This document shows positions 39,071-47,825 of a stretch of 64,000 nucleotides of DNA, piece by piece (positions within the stretch are counted from its first letter, which is position 1; every line of letters begins with the position of its first letter). The stretch comes from Rhodanobacter sp. ANJX3 (lineage in GTDB: Bacteria > Pseudomonadota > Gammaproteobacteria > Xanthomonadales > Rhodanobacteraceae). The notes under the pieces were generated by a model, which did no database searches, was not told the DNA's origin, and worked only from the letters and a program-made list of their open reading frames with translations. The stretch covers positions 672,706-736,705 of the forward strand of contig NZ_JACHCM010000003.1 in assembly GCF_014200755.1 (NCBI RefSeq). Reading direction: 5' to 3'. Both the position numbers and the translations under genes were made by a program.

Positions 39071-40399
39071 TCACAGCTCGCGCAAGGCCGTCGTCACGGG
39101 CAAACGGGCCGCACGTACGGCCGGAAACAGGCCGCCGATAAAGCCGATCGCCAGTGCCCATTTCAGGCCGCTCCACAACAGCGCCGGGGTCACACTGAAT
39201 TCGAAACTCAACTTGCCGACCGAACCCGCCGCCAGGGTGGATGCGGTATAGCCGTTGAAGATCAGCCAAGCCAACGCGCCGCCGAGCAATCCGCCGAGCA
39301 ACGCCAGCAGCATCGTCTCCAGCATGATGGCCACCACGACCGGACCGCCGCGGAAGCCGATCGCACGCAGCGTGGCGATCTCGCGCGCACGCGCCGCTAC
39401 CGCGGCAAACATGCAGTTGAGCGCACCGAAGATCGCACCGATCGCCATGATCAAGCCGACCGTAATGCCGATGCCTTCGATCATCTTGCTGGTGCCTTCG
39501 GACTGCTTGCTGAAGTAGTCGTAGGTGGTGCTGACATCGACCTTCAACCGCGGGTCGGCTTCGAGTTCGGCCTTGAACGCATCGAACGCCTGCGGGTTGG
39601 CCAGCCGTACCGTCACCGATGCGCGGCTGCCACCGCGACGGTAGATATCCGCTACCACGTTGCTATCGGCCCACAGCTCCGAGTCGAGCGCATCGCCGGA
39701 AGCGAACACGCCGACTACGGTCCAGCTCTGATTGCCGAGCTTGACCTCGCTGCCCACATTCAATCCGGCAAACTGCCGCTGCGCGCCCTGTCCCACCAGC
39801 AGCTCGCGCATGCCCGATGTAAATTTACGGCCCGCGACAATCTTGATGCCGGGTCGTACCGCCCACGCCTGATCGCCGACACCGCGCAGCTGCACGCTGC
39901 CCACATCGTCCGGGCCGCCGCCCTTCACCGGCAGATTGGCGGCCACCACCAGCTCGGCGGAAGCCACCGGCTTGCCTTGCGCATCGTGCACGATGCCCCT
40001 GGCCTGCGGAATGATCACTACGTTGTCGCGCTCCAGCACGGACATCACCTCCGACGCCGATGCCCCACGCATGACGATAGCGGTATCGGCACTGCCCGTT
40101 TTGCGCAGCGTCTCGCTATAACCCTCGCCCATGGCAAGCAGCGCCACCAGTACGCCGACCACGCCGGCAATACCGATCACGATGACCGACGACGAACCCA
40201 GCCGCTGACGCAAAGTACTGATGCCGACCATCGTCACCGATGCTGCCTGGCGCCCGCGTCGCGTAAGCGCCATCCACAGGGCGAACAGCACGACAAGGGC
40301 TGCTGCACCCTGCCACGGCAGCTTGATCCAGAGCATCAGCGTGATGGTGAGCAAAATTACCAACCCCAAACCGATCAGGAAATTCTTCAACTTGCGCAT
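39071..40399 (-). CDS. ABC transporter permease (MacB/FtsX type), second
   Basis: A 442-residue inner-membrane protein. After two N-terminal helices, a MacB-type periplasmic domain (about 90-300) leads to three C-terminal helices with the FtsX motif. ALNCMFAAVAARAREIATLRAIGFRGG and GLFPAVRAARLPVTTALREL are diagnostic. It is the last gene of a four-gene minus-strand operon and starts 11 bases after the other permease gene. The pair probably forms a heterodimer that works with the ATPase to move a substrate at the periplasmic side. Confidence 0.87.
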   Translation of the reverse strand: MRKLKNFLIGLGLVILLTITLMLWIKLPWQGAAALVVLFALWMALTRRGRQAASVTMVGISTLRQRLGSSSVIVIGIAGVVGVLVALLAMGEGYSETLRKTGSADTAIVMRGASASEVMSVLERDNVVIIPQARGIVHDAQGKPVASAELVVAANLPVKGGGPDDVGSVQLRGVGDQAWAVRPGIKIVAGRKFTSGMRELLVGQGAQRQFAGLNVGSEVKLGNQSWTVVGVFASGDALDSELWADSNVVADIYRRGGSRASVTVRLANPQAFDAFKAELEADPRLKVDVSTTYDYFSKQSEGTSKMIEGIGITVGLIMAIGAIFGALNCMFAAVAARAREIATLRAIGFRGGPVVVAIMLETMLLALLGGLLGGALAWLIFNGYTASTLAAGSVGKLSFEFSVTPALLWSGLKWALAIGFIGGLFPAVRAARLPVTTALREL

Positions 40400-40410
40400 G
40401 TCGTTTCTCC

Positions 40411-41577
40411 TCAGCGCCCGGCCAGTGCATCGACGATATTCAGACGCATCGCGCGCACGGCCGGCAGTGCACCGACCAGCAGCCCGATCACCACCATCAA
40501 GCCGATACCGAGCATCCAGCTATTGGCATTGACCGGCGGAAGATTGAGCGCTCCACCGCTCGCGCCGCCGACCAGCGGCAGCAGCACCGTGGCCAAAGCG
40601 AGCCCCAGCACGCCGCCGATCAGCAGCATCAGCACCGACTCGGCCAACACCATGCAGAGCACGCTCTGACTGGAAAAACCGATGGTTTTCAGTACCGCCA
40701 ATTCCGACGTTCGTTCGCGCACGGCCATCATCATCGTATTGCCCGACAGCAGCATCAACGTGAAGAACACCGCGCCCATGATCGAGCCGACAATCAAGCC
40801 GATATCCGCCAACTGTTTGATCCAGTTCGCCGTGGCGGCCTGCTCGGTCTGCGTGCGCGTCTCGTGATCGGAGTTGGCCGAGATCGCATCGATCGCCTTG
40901 GCCACACGATCGGCCTGATTCACATCGGTGACCCGAGTCACATACCAGCCCACCGCGCCACGGTTGTACGGCGTGCTGTCATCAAAATATTTCCAATGCA
41001 ACAAGATGAGCTGGTTGAACATGCCTCCCGCACTCTTGTCCTTCGGATGCAGGATGCCGACGATGTCGAACTGCCAGTTCTTGGTGCCGTCGTGGGTCGG
41101 AAAAATGGTCGACTGCAACGGCAGCTTGTCGCCGACTTTCCAGTGATATTTCTGCGCCAGCTGTTCGCCGACGAGCGCCCCGGTACGGGTGTTGTCATAG
41201 GCCTTGCGCTGATCCGCGCTGACGTCGATTTCGGGAAACTGATCGATATAGTTCGGGCTGACTGCGAAGCTGAAAATCTGGTTGTGTGGGTCTTGATAGG
41301 CGCCGCCAAACCAGTTCGCATAGCTCACGGCCTTGACCCCCGGCACACGGCTGATCGGCAGCTCCAGCGACTGCGGTAGCGTCTGGATAAACGACAGCTT
41401 CGAACCGGTTTGCAGCCGCTCCGCCCCATTCGCGCTCTTGCCCGCCTGATCGAACGAGGTACGCACCGCGTCCAGCATGCCGAACAGCAGAAACGCGGTG
41501 AGTATCGAAATCAGCGTCAGTATCGTGCGGGTCTTGCGCCGGAACAGCGCGGCCCAGATCAGATGAAGGTATTTCAT
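40411..41577 (-). CDS. ABC transporter permease (MacB/FtsX type), first
   Basis: A 388-residue permease with one N-terminal helix (LFRRKTRTILTLISILTAF), a periplasmic domain with a long region (about 45-250) and three C-terminal helices. The FtsX signature RERTSELAVLKTIGFSSQSVL is present. The end GALPAVRAMRLNIVDALAGR is typical. It lies 10 bases after the ATPase gene. Like its neighbour it belongs to the MacB/LolCDE-like type VII ABC superfamily, which does not import by itself but drives mechanotransmission. Confidence 0.88.
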   Translation of the reverse strand: MKYLHLIWAALFRRKTRTILTLISILTAFLLFGMLDAVRTSFDQAGKSANGAERLQTGSKLSFIQTLPQSLELPISRVPGVKAVSYANWFGGAYQDPHNQIFSFAVSPNYIDQFPEIDVSADQRKAYDNTRTGALVGEQLAQKYHWKVGDKLPLQSTIFPTHDGTKNWQFDIVGILHPKDKSAGGMFNQLILLHWKYFDDSTPYNRGAVGWYVTRVTDVNQADRVAKAIDAISANSDHETRTQTEQAATANWIKQLADIGLIVGSIMGAVFFTLMLLSGNTMMMAVRERTSELAVLKTIGFSSQSVLCMVLAESVLMLLIGGVLGLALATVLLPLVGGASGGALNLPPVNANSWMLGIGLMVVIGLLVGALPAVRAMRLNIVDALAGR

Positions 41578-41587
41578 CGTCGTCTCC

Positions 41588-42289
41588 TTAGGCCATGGCT
41601 GGCGCGACCAGCGTGCCCTTGTCCAGATGCAGGGTATGGCTGGCGTATTCGGCTGCCTTCGGATCGTGCGTGACCATCACGATGGTCTTGCCGTGTTCGC
41701 GGTTGAGCTGCTGCAACAGTCCCAGCACGTCTTCGGCCGACTGGCGATCCAGATCGCCGGTCGGCTCGTCGCAAACCAATAGCGTGGGATCGGAAACGAT
41801 GGCGCGGGCGATGGCGACACGCTGCTGCTGACCGCCGGACAGTTCGCTCGGCTTGTGCGTACCGCGCTCGGCCAGACCGACCAGCTGCAGCGCGATCGCT
41901 GCGTTCTTGCGCCGCTGCGCGCCGGACAACTTGGTCAACAGCAGCGGCAGCTCCACGTTGCGATGCGCCGAGAGCATCGGCATCAGGTTGTAGAACTGGA
42001 AGACGAAGCCGACGTTCGACGCGCGCCACTTCGCCAGCGCGCCGCCGCCGAGCTGATCGATGCGCTGACCGCCGACGGTGATGCTGCCCGCAGTCGGCGT
42101 ATCCAGCCCGCCGATCAAGTTGAGCAAGGTGGTCTTGCCGGAGCCCGATGGCCCCATCAGCGCCAGAAAGTCGCCCTCGGCAATGGCCAGGTTGACATGG
42201 TGGAGCACCTCGACTTTCTGCTTGCCGCGCTCGTAAACCTTGGCCAGATCCCTGATCTCGATCAAAGTGTTGTCGATCAATGTGCTCAT
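41588..42289 (-). CDS. MacB/LolD-type ABC transporter ATPase
   Basis: A 233-residue ATPase. The Walker A motif GPSGSGKTT, the Q-loop FQFYNLMP, the LSGGQQQRVAIARA signature and Walker B LLVCDEPTGDLD are all intact. The length and sequence suit the LolD/MacB/FtsE group. It is encoded between the adaptor gene and the two permease genes and should power the complex. Confidence 0.93.
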   Translation of the reverse strand: MSTLIDNTLIEIRDLAKVYERGKQKVEVLHHVNLAIAEGDFLALMGPSGSGKTTLLNLIGGLDTPTAGSITVGGQRIDQLGGGALAKWRASNVGFVFQFYNLMPMLSAHRNVELPLLLTKLSGAQRRKNAAIALQLVGLAERGTHKPSELSGGQQQRVAIARAIVSDPTLLVCDEPTGDLDRQSAEDVLGLLQQLNREHGKTIVMVTHDPKAAEYASHTLHLDKGTLVAPAMA

Positions 42290-42360
42290 GCTCGTTCTCC
42301 CGATGATTGCTGCGTGTCTTTCTGCTGCTGTTCGCGAAAGGCGGCCTGCTCCATAAAAAC

Positions 42361-43620
42361 TTACGGCGATGCCGGTTTGATACGGACGTCCGAACCGTCT
42401 TGCAGCTCAGGCGGCGGATCGACCACCACGCTATCGCCCGTGGCCACCTCGGCCGGCAGCAGGCGCAGATCGCCATACGCCTGCACGGCAGGCGTGACCA
42501 CGCGCTGCTGCACCTTGCCGTGATCGTTGGCTTTGTTGGCGAGAACGAACACCACGCTGCGCCCATTGCGTTGCACGATCGCCGTAGCCGGTACTAGCAC
42601 GCCTTGCGGCACTTGAGTGGCGACCTGTGGTTTTACGTCGAGAAACGACACCCTCACGCCCATATCGGGCACGATGCGGACGTCCTTGTGCTCCAGCGCC
42701 ACGCGCACCTTGATCGTCGCCTTGCCGCGATCGGCGGTGGGCACGATAGCGATAACGTGCGCGGGAATTTTCCAGTCGGGGTACGCGTCGAGCACGGCTT
42801 CCGCCGGCATGTTCGCTTTGACCTTGCCGATATAGGCCTCGTTGACGTCGACGTCGACTTCCAGCGAATCCATGTCGACGATGGTGCCGATGCCAGTACG
42901 AGTGAAGCCACCGCCGGCGGAGAACGGCGAGATGATTTCGCCCACCTGTGCGTCCTTGGTGGTGATCACGCCATCGAACGGCGCACGCACCACGCAGTAG
43001 TCGAAATTGACCTGCGCCTCGGTCACCTGGGCATCGGCGGACACTGCCTGACGTTGCTGCGAAACGAGCTGCGAGCGCGTGCTGTCGGCCAACGTGTGCG
43101 CCTGCTCGGCCTGCTGGGTCGCCACCAGACCCTGGGCAGCCAGACTCTTCTCACGCTCGGCATCGCGCAGGTTCTGCGCCAGCTGCGCCTGATATTGTGC
43201 AACCAGCGCATGCGCTGCGCCGGCAGCGGCTTTCGCTGCATCGAGCGCGGCGCGATAGCCGCTATCGTCCAATCGCGCCAGCACCTGGTCCTTTTTGACC
43301 CGGTCACCCTCTTCGATCATGACGTCGGTCAACGTGCCGGTGATCTGCGCCGATACCGTGGCCTGGCGTCGCGCGGTGACGTAGCCGGTCGCCTGCAGCA
43401 CGGCACCGGCCTCGCTGTCGTTGGCCGGCGACACGGGAACCGCCGTTTGCACGACGATGGCCTGATGACCCAACAGCATCCAGCCAACGCCGCCGAGCAG
43501 CGCCAGCACAATGACAGTCGCGGCAAAAATCCACGGCCAGTGGCCCGAACCGTGATGTCCATGGTCCTCGCGCTGGCTGCGATCGATGCGCAGTTCCTTC
43601 AATAGATCCGCGTTGCTCAC
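42361..43620 (-). CDS. HlyD/MacA-type periplasmic adaptor
   Basis: A 419-residue membrane-fusion protein from the GTG at 43620. One membrane anchor (about residues 25-46, WIFAATVIVLALLGG) is followed by a lipoyl-like half (GYVTARRQATVSAQITGTL). A long coiled-coil hairpin (about 130-215) and beta-barrel parts (VVRAPFDGVITTKDAQVGE) complete it. It is the first gene of the operon and would connect the ABC complex with an outer-membrane channel. The export substrate is not known. The N-terminal start is somewhat uncertain. Confidence 0.86.
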   Translation of the reverse strand: MSNADLLKELRIDRSQREDHGHHGSGHWPWIFAATVIVLALLGGVGWMLLGHQAIVVQTAVPVSPANDSEAGAVLQATGYVTARRQATVSAQITGTLTDVMIEEGDRVKKDQVLARLDDSGYRAALDAAKAAAGAAHALVAQYQAQLAQNLRDAEREKSLAAQGLVATQQAEQAHTLADSTRSQLVSQQRQAVSADAQVTEAQVNFDYCVVRAPFDGVITTKDAQVGEIISPFSAGGGFTRTGIGTIVDMDSLEVDVDVNEAYIGKVKANMPAEAVLDAYPDWKIPAHVIAIVPTADRGKATIKVRVALEHKDVRIVPDMGVRVSFLDVKPQVATQVPQGVLVPATAIVQRNGRSVVFVLANKANDHGKVQQRVVTPAVQAYGDLRLLPAEVATGDSVVVDPPPELQDGSDVRIKPASP

Positions 43621-43891
43621 CCTGACTCCCCAGCCCGGCGATGCCGGCCATTTGTTGAGTGCGGGCTGGCTAATACGAGCCCGTTGCATGCAAGATTGAC
43701 CGATCGCTCCCAGAACGGTCAGAGCGCAGCATCAGCCATCGTCGATGACAGATGTCATGCGGCCGGCGGCGTCCTGCTCTTTTAATCTTTTGAATGTTTC
43801 CCCGTCTTGGATTATCCCCCATCTAAGAAGTAGCGCCATGTTGCGCTGCAATCACACGACGGCGTCGATCGGGTTTGTTACCCTTGTCGCT

Positions 43892-44578
43892 ATGAAAACC
43901 GTTATTTCCACTCTTGAAACGACCACCCTGCCGGTCATGGGCAGCGATGAGCGCTTTCCCGTTCGCCGCATTTTCTGCATCGGCCGCAATTACGCCGACC
44001 ATGCCAAGGAAATGGGCTCGACCGTGGACAAGGCGGCGCCGATCTTTTTTTGCAAACCGGCCGATGCCGTGGTCAGCGACGGTGCCGATGTGCCGTATCC
44101 GCAAGCCACCGACGACCTGCACCACGAAGTGGAAATGGTGGTGGCGCTCGGCAGCGGCGGCCGCGATCTCAAGCCCGAGCAATCCTCCGCTCTGATCTGG
44201 GGTTACGGCGTCGGTCTCGACCTGACCCGGCGCGATCTGCAGGCGCAGGCCAAGGCCAAGGGCAATCCCTGGGATACCGGCAAGGCGTTCGACCATTCCG
44301 CGCCGGTTTCCGCTTTGCGTGCGATTGCGGATGTCGTCATGGATGCGAGCACGACGCTGCAGCTGCACGTCAACGGTAGCCGGCGCCAGCACACGACGCT
44401 GGGCGAGATGGTGCACAGCGTGCCGGAAATCATCGCGGCGCTATCGGCATTGTTCGAACTGAAGGCCGGTGACCTGATCTTTACCGGCACGCCTGCCGGC
44501 GTGGCGGCGCTGCAGCGGGGCGACACGTTCCATGCCGAACTGCAGGGCGTTGCCGAACTCAGTGGACGCGTCGTTTAA
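43892..44578 (+). CDS. Fumarylacetoacetate hydrolase family protein
   Basis: A 228-residue enzyme of the FAH superfamily. The start of the domain IFCIGRNYADHAKEMG, the metal ligands in LHHEVEMVVAL, GYGVGLDLTRRDLQ, GKAFDHSAP and LIFTGTPAGVAAL match the fumarylpyruvate/acylpyruvate hydrolase group. Such enzymes cleave acylpyruvates in aromatic breakdown or act as oxaloacetate decarboxylases. No aromatic pathway genes are near, so a metabolite-repair role is as likely. The ATG at 43892 was chosen for family length. Confidence 0.88.
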   Translation: MKTVISTLETTTLPVMGSDERFPVRRIFCIGRNYADHAKEMGSTVDKAAPIFFCKPADAVVSDGADVPYPQATDDLHHEVEMVVALGSGGRDLKPEQSSALIWGYGVGLDLTRRDLQAQAKAKGNPWDTGKAFDHSAPVSALRAIADVVMDASTTLQLHVNGSRRQHTTLGEMVHSVPEIIAALSALFELKAGDLIFTGTPAGVAALQRGDTFHAELQGVAELSGRVV

Positions 44579-44689
44579 CGGCGAAACGTCGCGACACGGA
44601 TACCGTCTGCGGTGGCGCTGCGCTAAAGTCGATCGGTGATATCAAAACAAGGCCTCGCACCGAGGCCGCTAACCCGGGGAGACGCAAAC

Positions 44690-45109
44690 GTGAGCATGCT
44701 CAAGGAATTCAAAGAATTCGCCATGCGTGGCAACGTGATCGATCTGGCCGTCGGTGTGGTCATCGGCGCGGCCTTCGGCAAAATCGTGACCTCGCTGGTC
44801 GACCAGATCATCATGCCGCTGATTGGCATGGTTACCGGCGGCATCGATTTTTCCGACCTGAAATGGGTACTCAAGCCGGCGGACGCCAGCAACCCCGCGC
44901 ACAAGGTCGCCGAGGTGGCTGTGCAGTACGGGGCGTTCATCAATACGCTGATCCAGTTTGTGATCATCGCCTTCGCGATCTTCATCGTGGTCAAGGCGAT
45001 CAACAAGCTGAGCCGTCGCCAGCCCGCCGCACCGGCCGCACCGGCCGCACCGCCAGCTGACGTGGTATTGCTGACGGAAATCCGCGATCTGCTGAAGAAC
45101 AAGCCGTAG
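44690..45109 (+). CDS. mscL: Large-conductance mechanosensitive channel
   Basis: A 139-residue channel protein that opens under membrane tension in osmotic downshock. [27 protein letters not shown] is almost the family consensus for the first helix; the second helix is near residues 80-102. The end [13 protein letters not shown] matches the C-terminal bundle. The GTG at 44690 is chosen because GGGGAGA lies 7 bases upstream; an ATG two codons later is too far from it. A terminator-like hairpin follows. Confidence 0.96.
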   Translation: MSMLKEFKEFAMRGNVIDLAVGVVIGAAFGKIVTSLVDQIIMPLIGMVTGGIDFSDLKWVLKPADASNPAHKVAEVAVQYGAFINTLIQFVIIAFAIFIVVKAINKLSRRQPAAPAAPAAPPADVVLLTEIRDLLKNKP

Positions 45110-45132
45110 ATCGCAGCTATCCGGATGGATCG

Positions 45133-45170
45133 ATGGCCGCGCAACCGCAAGGATGCGCGGCCATTTGCCT
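45133..45170 (+). terminator. Probable terminator of mscL
   Basis: A 10-bp perfect stem (45133-45142 with 45155-45164) with a 12-base loop is followed by TTGCCTTTA. Confidence 0.65.
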
Positions 45171-45252
45171 TTATGGCAGTTCGTATGACTTTTGGCTCAA
45201 GCACGGAAACGCGATGGTCCCATAATCGTGGTTTCCCATCAGGAATCCCGTC

Positions 45253-46692
45253 ATGCGCCGTTTGCCCCTCTCGCTTCTCGCTGCCAGCCTGCTACTTGCC
45301 GGTGCCGGCCATGCTCATGCCGCCGACACGCGCATTCCCGACGCGGCCGTAAAAGCGGCCGAACAGCTGCGTGACAAGGCGCTCACCGACGACACCGGCT
45401 ACAAGATCGTCAGTTCGCTCACCACCGAAGTCGGCCCACGCATTGCCGGTGGCGTCAACGACGAACGCGCGCGCGCCTGGGCGATAGCGAAGTTCAAGGA
45501 ACTCGGCTACGACAAGGTCTATACCGAAGCGGTGACCTATCCGCTGTGGCAGCGTCGCAGCGAGCACGGCGCCATCGTGGCGCCGTTTCCGCAGCCGCTG
45601 GCGCTGACCGCGCTGGGCTTTTCCGCCGGCACGCCGGCGGGCGGCCTCACCGCAGAAGTGGTGAAGTTCGACAGCCTCGACGCGCTGAAGGCAGCCGATC
45701 CGGCCAGCGTGAAAGGCAAGATCGTCTACATCGGCTTTCGCATGAGCCGGCAGAAGGATGGGCACGACTACGGCATGGGCTCGGCCATCCGCACCGGCGG
45801 CCCGGCCATCGCGTCCGGCAAAGGGGCGGCCGGATTCATCCTGCGCTCGGCCGGCACCGACGAGCACAGCCGCACGCCGCATACCGGCGTCACCCTTTTC
45901 AAGGATTCGACCCAGGCGATTCCTGCCGCCGCCCTGTCCAATCCCGATGCCGATCAGCTGGAACGCGTGCTCGCCTACGGCAAACCGGTCAGCGTGCGGC
46001 TCGATCTGGACTGCGGCATCACCGGCACATTTACCGGTGCCAACGTGATCGGCGAGATCACCGGGCGCAAGCATCCTAAACAGATCGTCGACATCGGCGG
46101 CCACTTGGACTCGTGGGACCTGGGTACTGGCGCGATCGACGACGGTGCCGGCGTGGCCATAGCCATGGCCGCCGGCAAGCTGATCCACGACCTCCCGCAG
46201 CGGCCGGATCGCACGGTGCGCGTGATCGCGTTTGCCAATGAGGAAATGGGTTTGTTCGGCGGCCGCGCGTATGCGGACAAACACGCCGACGACGTGGCGA
46301 ATCACCAACTCGGCACCGAATCGGATTTCGGCTCCGGCCCGGTCTGGCGCATGAGCGCCAGCGTAAAACCCGAGGCCCGCGCCGCGATCGCGCAGATCGC
46401 CAGCGTGCTCGCACCGCTCGGCGTGGCCTACGACGAGAAACGCCCGGGTGGCGGCGGTTCCGACCTCTCGCAGATGCACGGCAAGGGCATGGCCGCGCTG
46501 TCGCTGACCCAGGACGGCACCATGTACTTCGACTACCACCACAACGCCAACGACACGCTGGACAAGATCGACCCGAAGGAGCTCGCACAAAACGTCGCGG
46601 TGTATGCGGCCTATGCCTATATGGCCGCCGAGGCGAAGGGCGATTTCGGCTCCGCACCGGATGCCTTCAAGAACGACGGCGCCGGCGAATAA
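45253..46692 (+). CDS. Secreted M28-family zinc aminopeptidase
   Basis: A 479-residue protein. A signal peptide ends near GHAHAA. A protease-associated (PA) domain (about residues 135-240) is inserted before the catalytic M28 domain. Zinc-binding parts are visible in GGHLDSWDLGTGAIDDGAG, FANEEMGLFGG, a later Asp, and DYHHNANDTLDKI. Relatives release N-terminal amino acids or cleave carboxypeptidase-type substrates outside the cytoplasm. The gene stands alone and ends at a bidirectional terminator shared with the MarR gene. Confidence 0.9.
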   Translation: MRRLPLSLLAASLLLAGAGHAHAADTRIPDAAVKAAEQLRDKALTDDTGYKIVSSLTTEVGPRIAGGVNDERARAWAIAKFKELGYDKVYTEAVTYPLWQRRSEHGAIVAPFPQPLALTALGFSAGTPAGGLTAEVVKFDSLDALKAADPASVKGKIVYIGFRMSRQKDGHDYGMGSAIRTGGPAIASGKGAAGFILRSAGTDEHSRTPHTGVTLFKDSTQAIPAAALSNPDADQLERVLAYGKPVSVRLDLDCGITGTFTGANVIGEITGRKHPKQIVDIGGHLDSWDLGTGAIDDGAGVAIAMAAGKLIHDLPQRPDRTVRVIAFANEEMGLFGGRAYADKHADDVANHQLGTESDFGSGPVWRMSASVKPEARAAIAQIASVLAPLGVAYDEKRPGGGGSDLSQMHGKGMAALSLTQDGTMYFDYHHNANDTLDKIDPKELAQNVAVYAAYAYMAAEAKGDFGSAPDAFKNDGAGE

Positions 46693-46711
46693 ATCCGCGG
46701 AGCATTTGGAA

Positions 46712-46741
46712 AAAAGAAACGGCCTGCAGGCCGTTTCTTTT
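46712..46741 (+). terminator. Bidirectional intrinsic terminator
   Basis: A 13-bp perfect stem (46712-46724 with 46729-46741) with a TGCA loop has A-rich and T-rich arms. It can end transcripts of both converging genes. Confidence 0.92.
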
Positions 46742-46785
46742 GAGATGTCCAACGAGCTTTCTCGTTCAACAATATACCGACCCTT

Positions 46786-47247
46786 TCAGGACGAGGCAGC
46801 AATGCCTGCCTCGTCCTGCTCGAGCGCCAGCAGGTTTTCCTTGATCCGGGCGATCACCGCCAGCGCCTGCTGCAGCTCGTCGATTGAAATGCCGGCGGTG
46901 GCATCCTTGCGCAATCCGCGAGCGATGACCTCCATATCGTCGACCACGCTGCGCGCCTGCTCGGTGGTGTGCAGACGCCATGCGCGGCGATCCGCGGGAT
47001 CGGGCCGACGTTCGACGAAGCCGGCGGCCTGCAATCGATCGATCACGCGGCCGACGGCGATCGGCTCCATTTCCAGAAAGTCGGCCAGTTCGGTTTGCCG
47101 CAGTCCTTCGCGCAGGTTCAGCACTTTCACCGCGCGCCACTGCGCGCGGGTAAGACCGAACTTCGACGCGCGCCGATCGAAGTGCTTGCGAACGAGCAAG
47201 GTCACGTCGCTCAGCGGGTAGCCAAAGGAGATATCTTCAATCTTCAT
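46786..47247 (-). CDS. MarR-family transcriptional regulator
   Basis: A 153-residue winged-helix regulator. It starts MKIEDISFGYPLSDV and has LTRAQWRAVKVL, the recognition part RQTELADFLEMEPIAVGRVIDRL, and the wing ERRPDPADRRAWRLH. MarR proteins usually repress their own or a divergent gene until a ligand binds. The divergent gene here encodes a macro-domain protein only 56 bases away, a possible target. The ATG at 47247 fits the family; an upstream in-frame ATG would add six residues. Confidence 0.88.
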   Translation of the reverse strand: MKIEDISFGYPLSDVTLLVRKHFDRRASKFGLTRAQWRAVKVLNLREGLRQTELADFLEMEPIAVGRVIDRLQAAGFVERRPDPADRRAWRLHTTEQARSVVDDMEVIARGLRKDATAGISIDELQQALAVIARIKENLLALEQDEAGIAASS

Positions 47248-47303
47248 GAGCTGTTGCCACTCCATCAGAGATCGAAGCATAAGACGCTACCCGAACTGAA
47301 GCC

Positions 47304-47825
47304 ATGCCTATCACTACCATCACCGCCGACCTTACCGGGCTGCATGTGGACGCCATCGTCAATGCCGCCGCGCCCGCGTTACTGGGCGGCGGTGGCGTGG
47401 ATGGCGCGATTCATCGCGCCGCAGGACCGGCCCTGCTGCAGGCCTGCCGCCAGCTGCCGGAAACCCGCCCCGGGGTACGCTGCCCCACCGGCGAGGCGCG
47501 CGTCACACCCGGTTTCGAACTGCCTGCGCGTTACGTGATTCACACCGTCGGGCCAATCTGGCGCGGTGGTAACGATGACGAAGCGCTGTTGTTGAGTCGG
47601 TGCTATCGCCAATCGCTGCAGCGGCTGCGCGAGTACGGCTTGCGCAGCATTGCGTTTCCGGCAATCAGCTGCGGCGTTTACGGTTACCCTGCCGAACTCG
47701 CCGCACCGACCGCCGTCGCCGCACTGCACGAGGAGCTAGCTAACGACGTGTCCATCGACGTGATCCTGTGCTGCTACAGCGATGCGATGCGGGCGACATT
47801 CCAGCGCGCACTCAGTGCAGCTTGA
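47304..47825 (+). CDS. Macro-domain protein (O-acetyl-ADP-ribose deacetylase-like)
   Basis: A 173-residue protein forming one macro domain. VDAIVNAAAPALLGGGGVDGAIHRAAG and IAFPAISCGVYGYP are the ADP-ribose-binding loops of the YmdB/MacroD type, including the asparagine and the GGGGVDGAI loop. Relatives remove acetyl from O-acetyl-ADP-ribose or ADP-ribose from proteins. It is divergent from a marR gene. Its end overlaps the convergent batD by 14 bases. Confidence 0.92.
   Translation: MPITTITADLTGLHVDAIVNAAAPALLGGGGVDGAIHRAAGPALLQACRQLPETRPGVRCPTGEARVTPGFELPARYVIHTVGPIWRGGNDDEALLLSRCYRQSLQRLREYGLRSIAFPAISCGVYGYPAELAAPTAVAALHEELANDVSIDVILCCYSDAMRATFQRALSAA

Noticed and set aside
38972..40669. 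565-codon plus-strand frame across the ABC permease genes
   Set aside because: It is a shadow of the two minus-strand permease genes, which have clear FtsX motifs.
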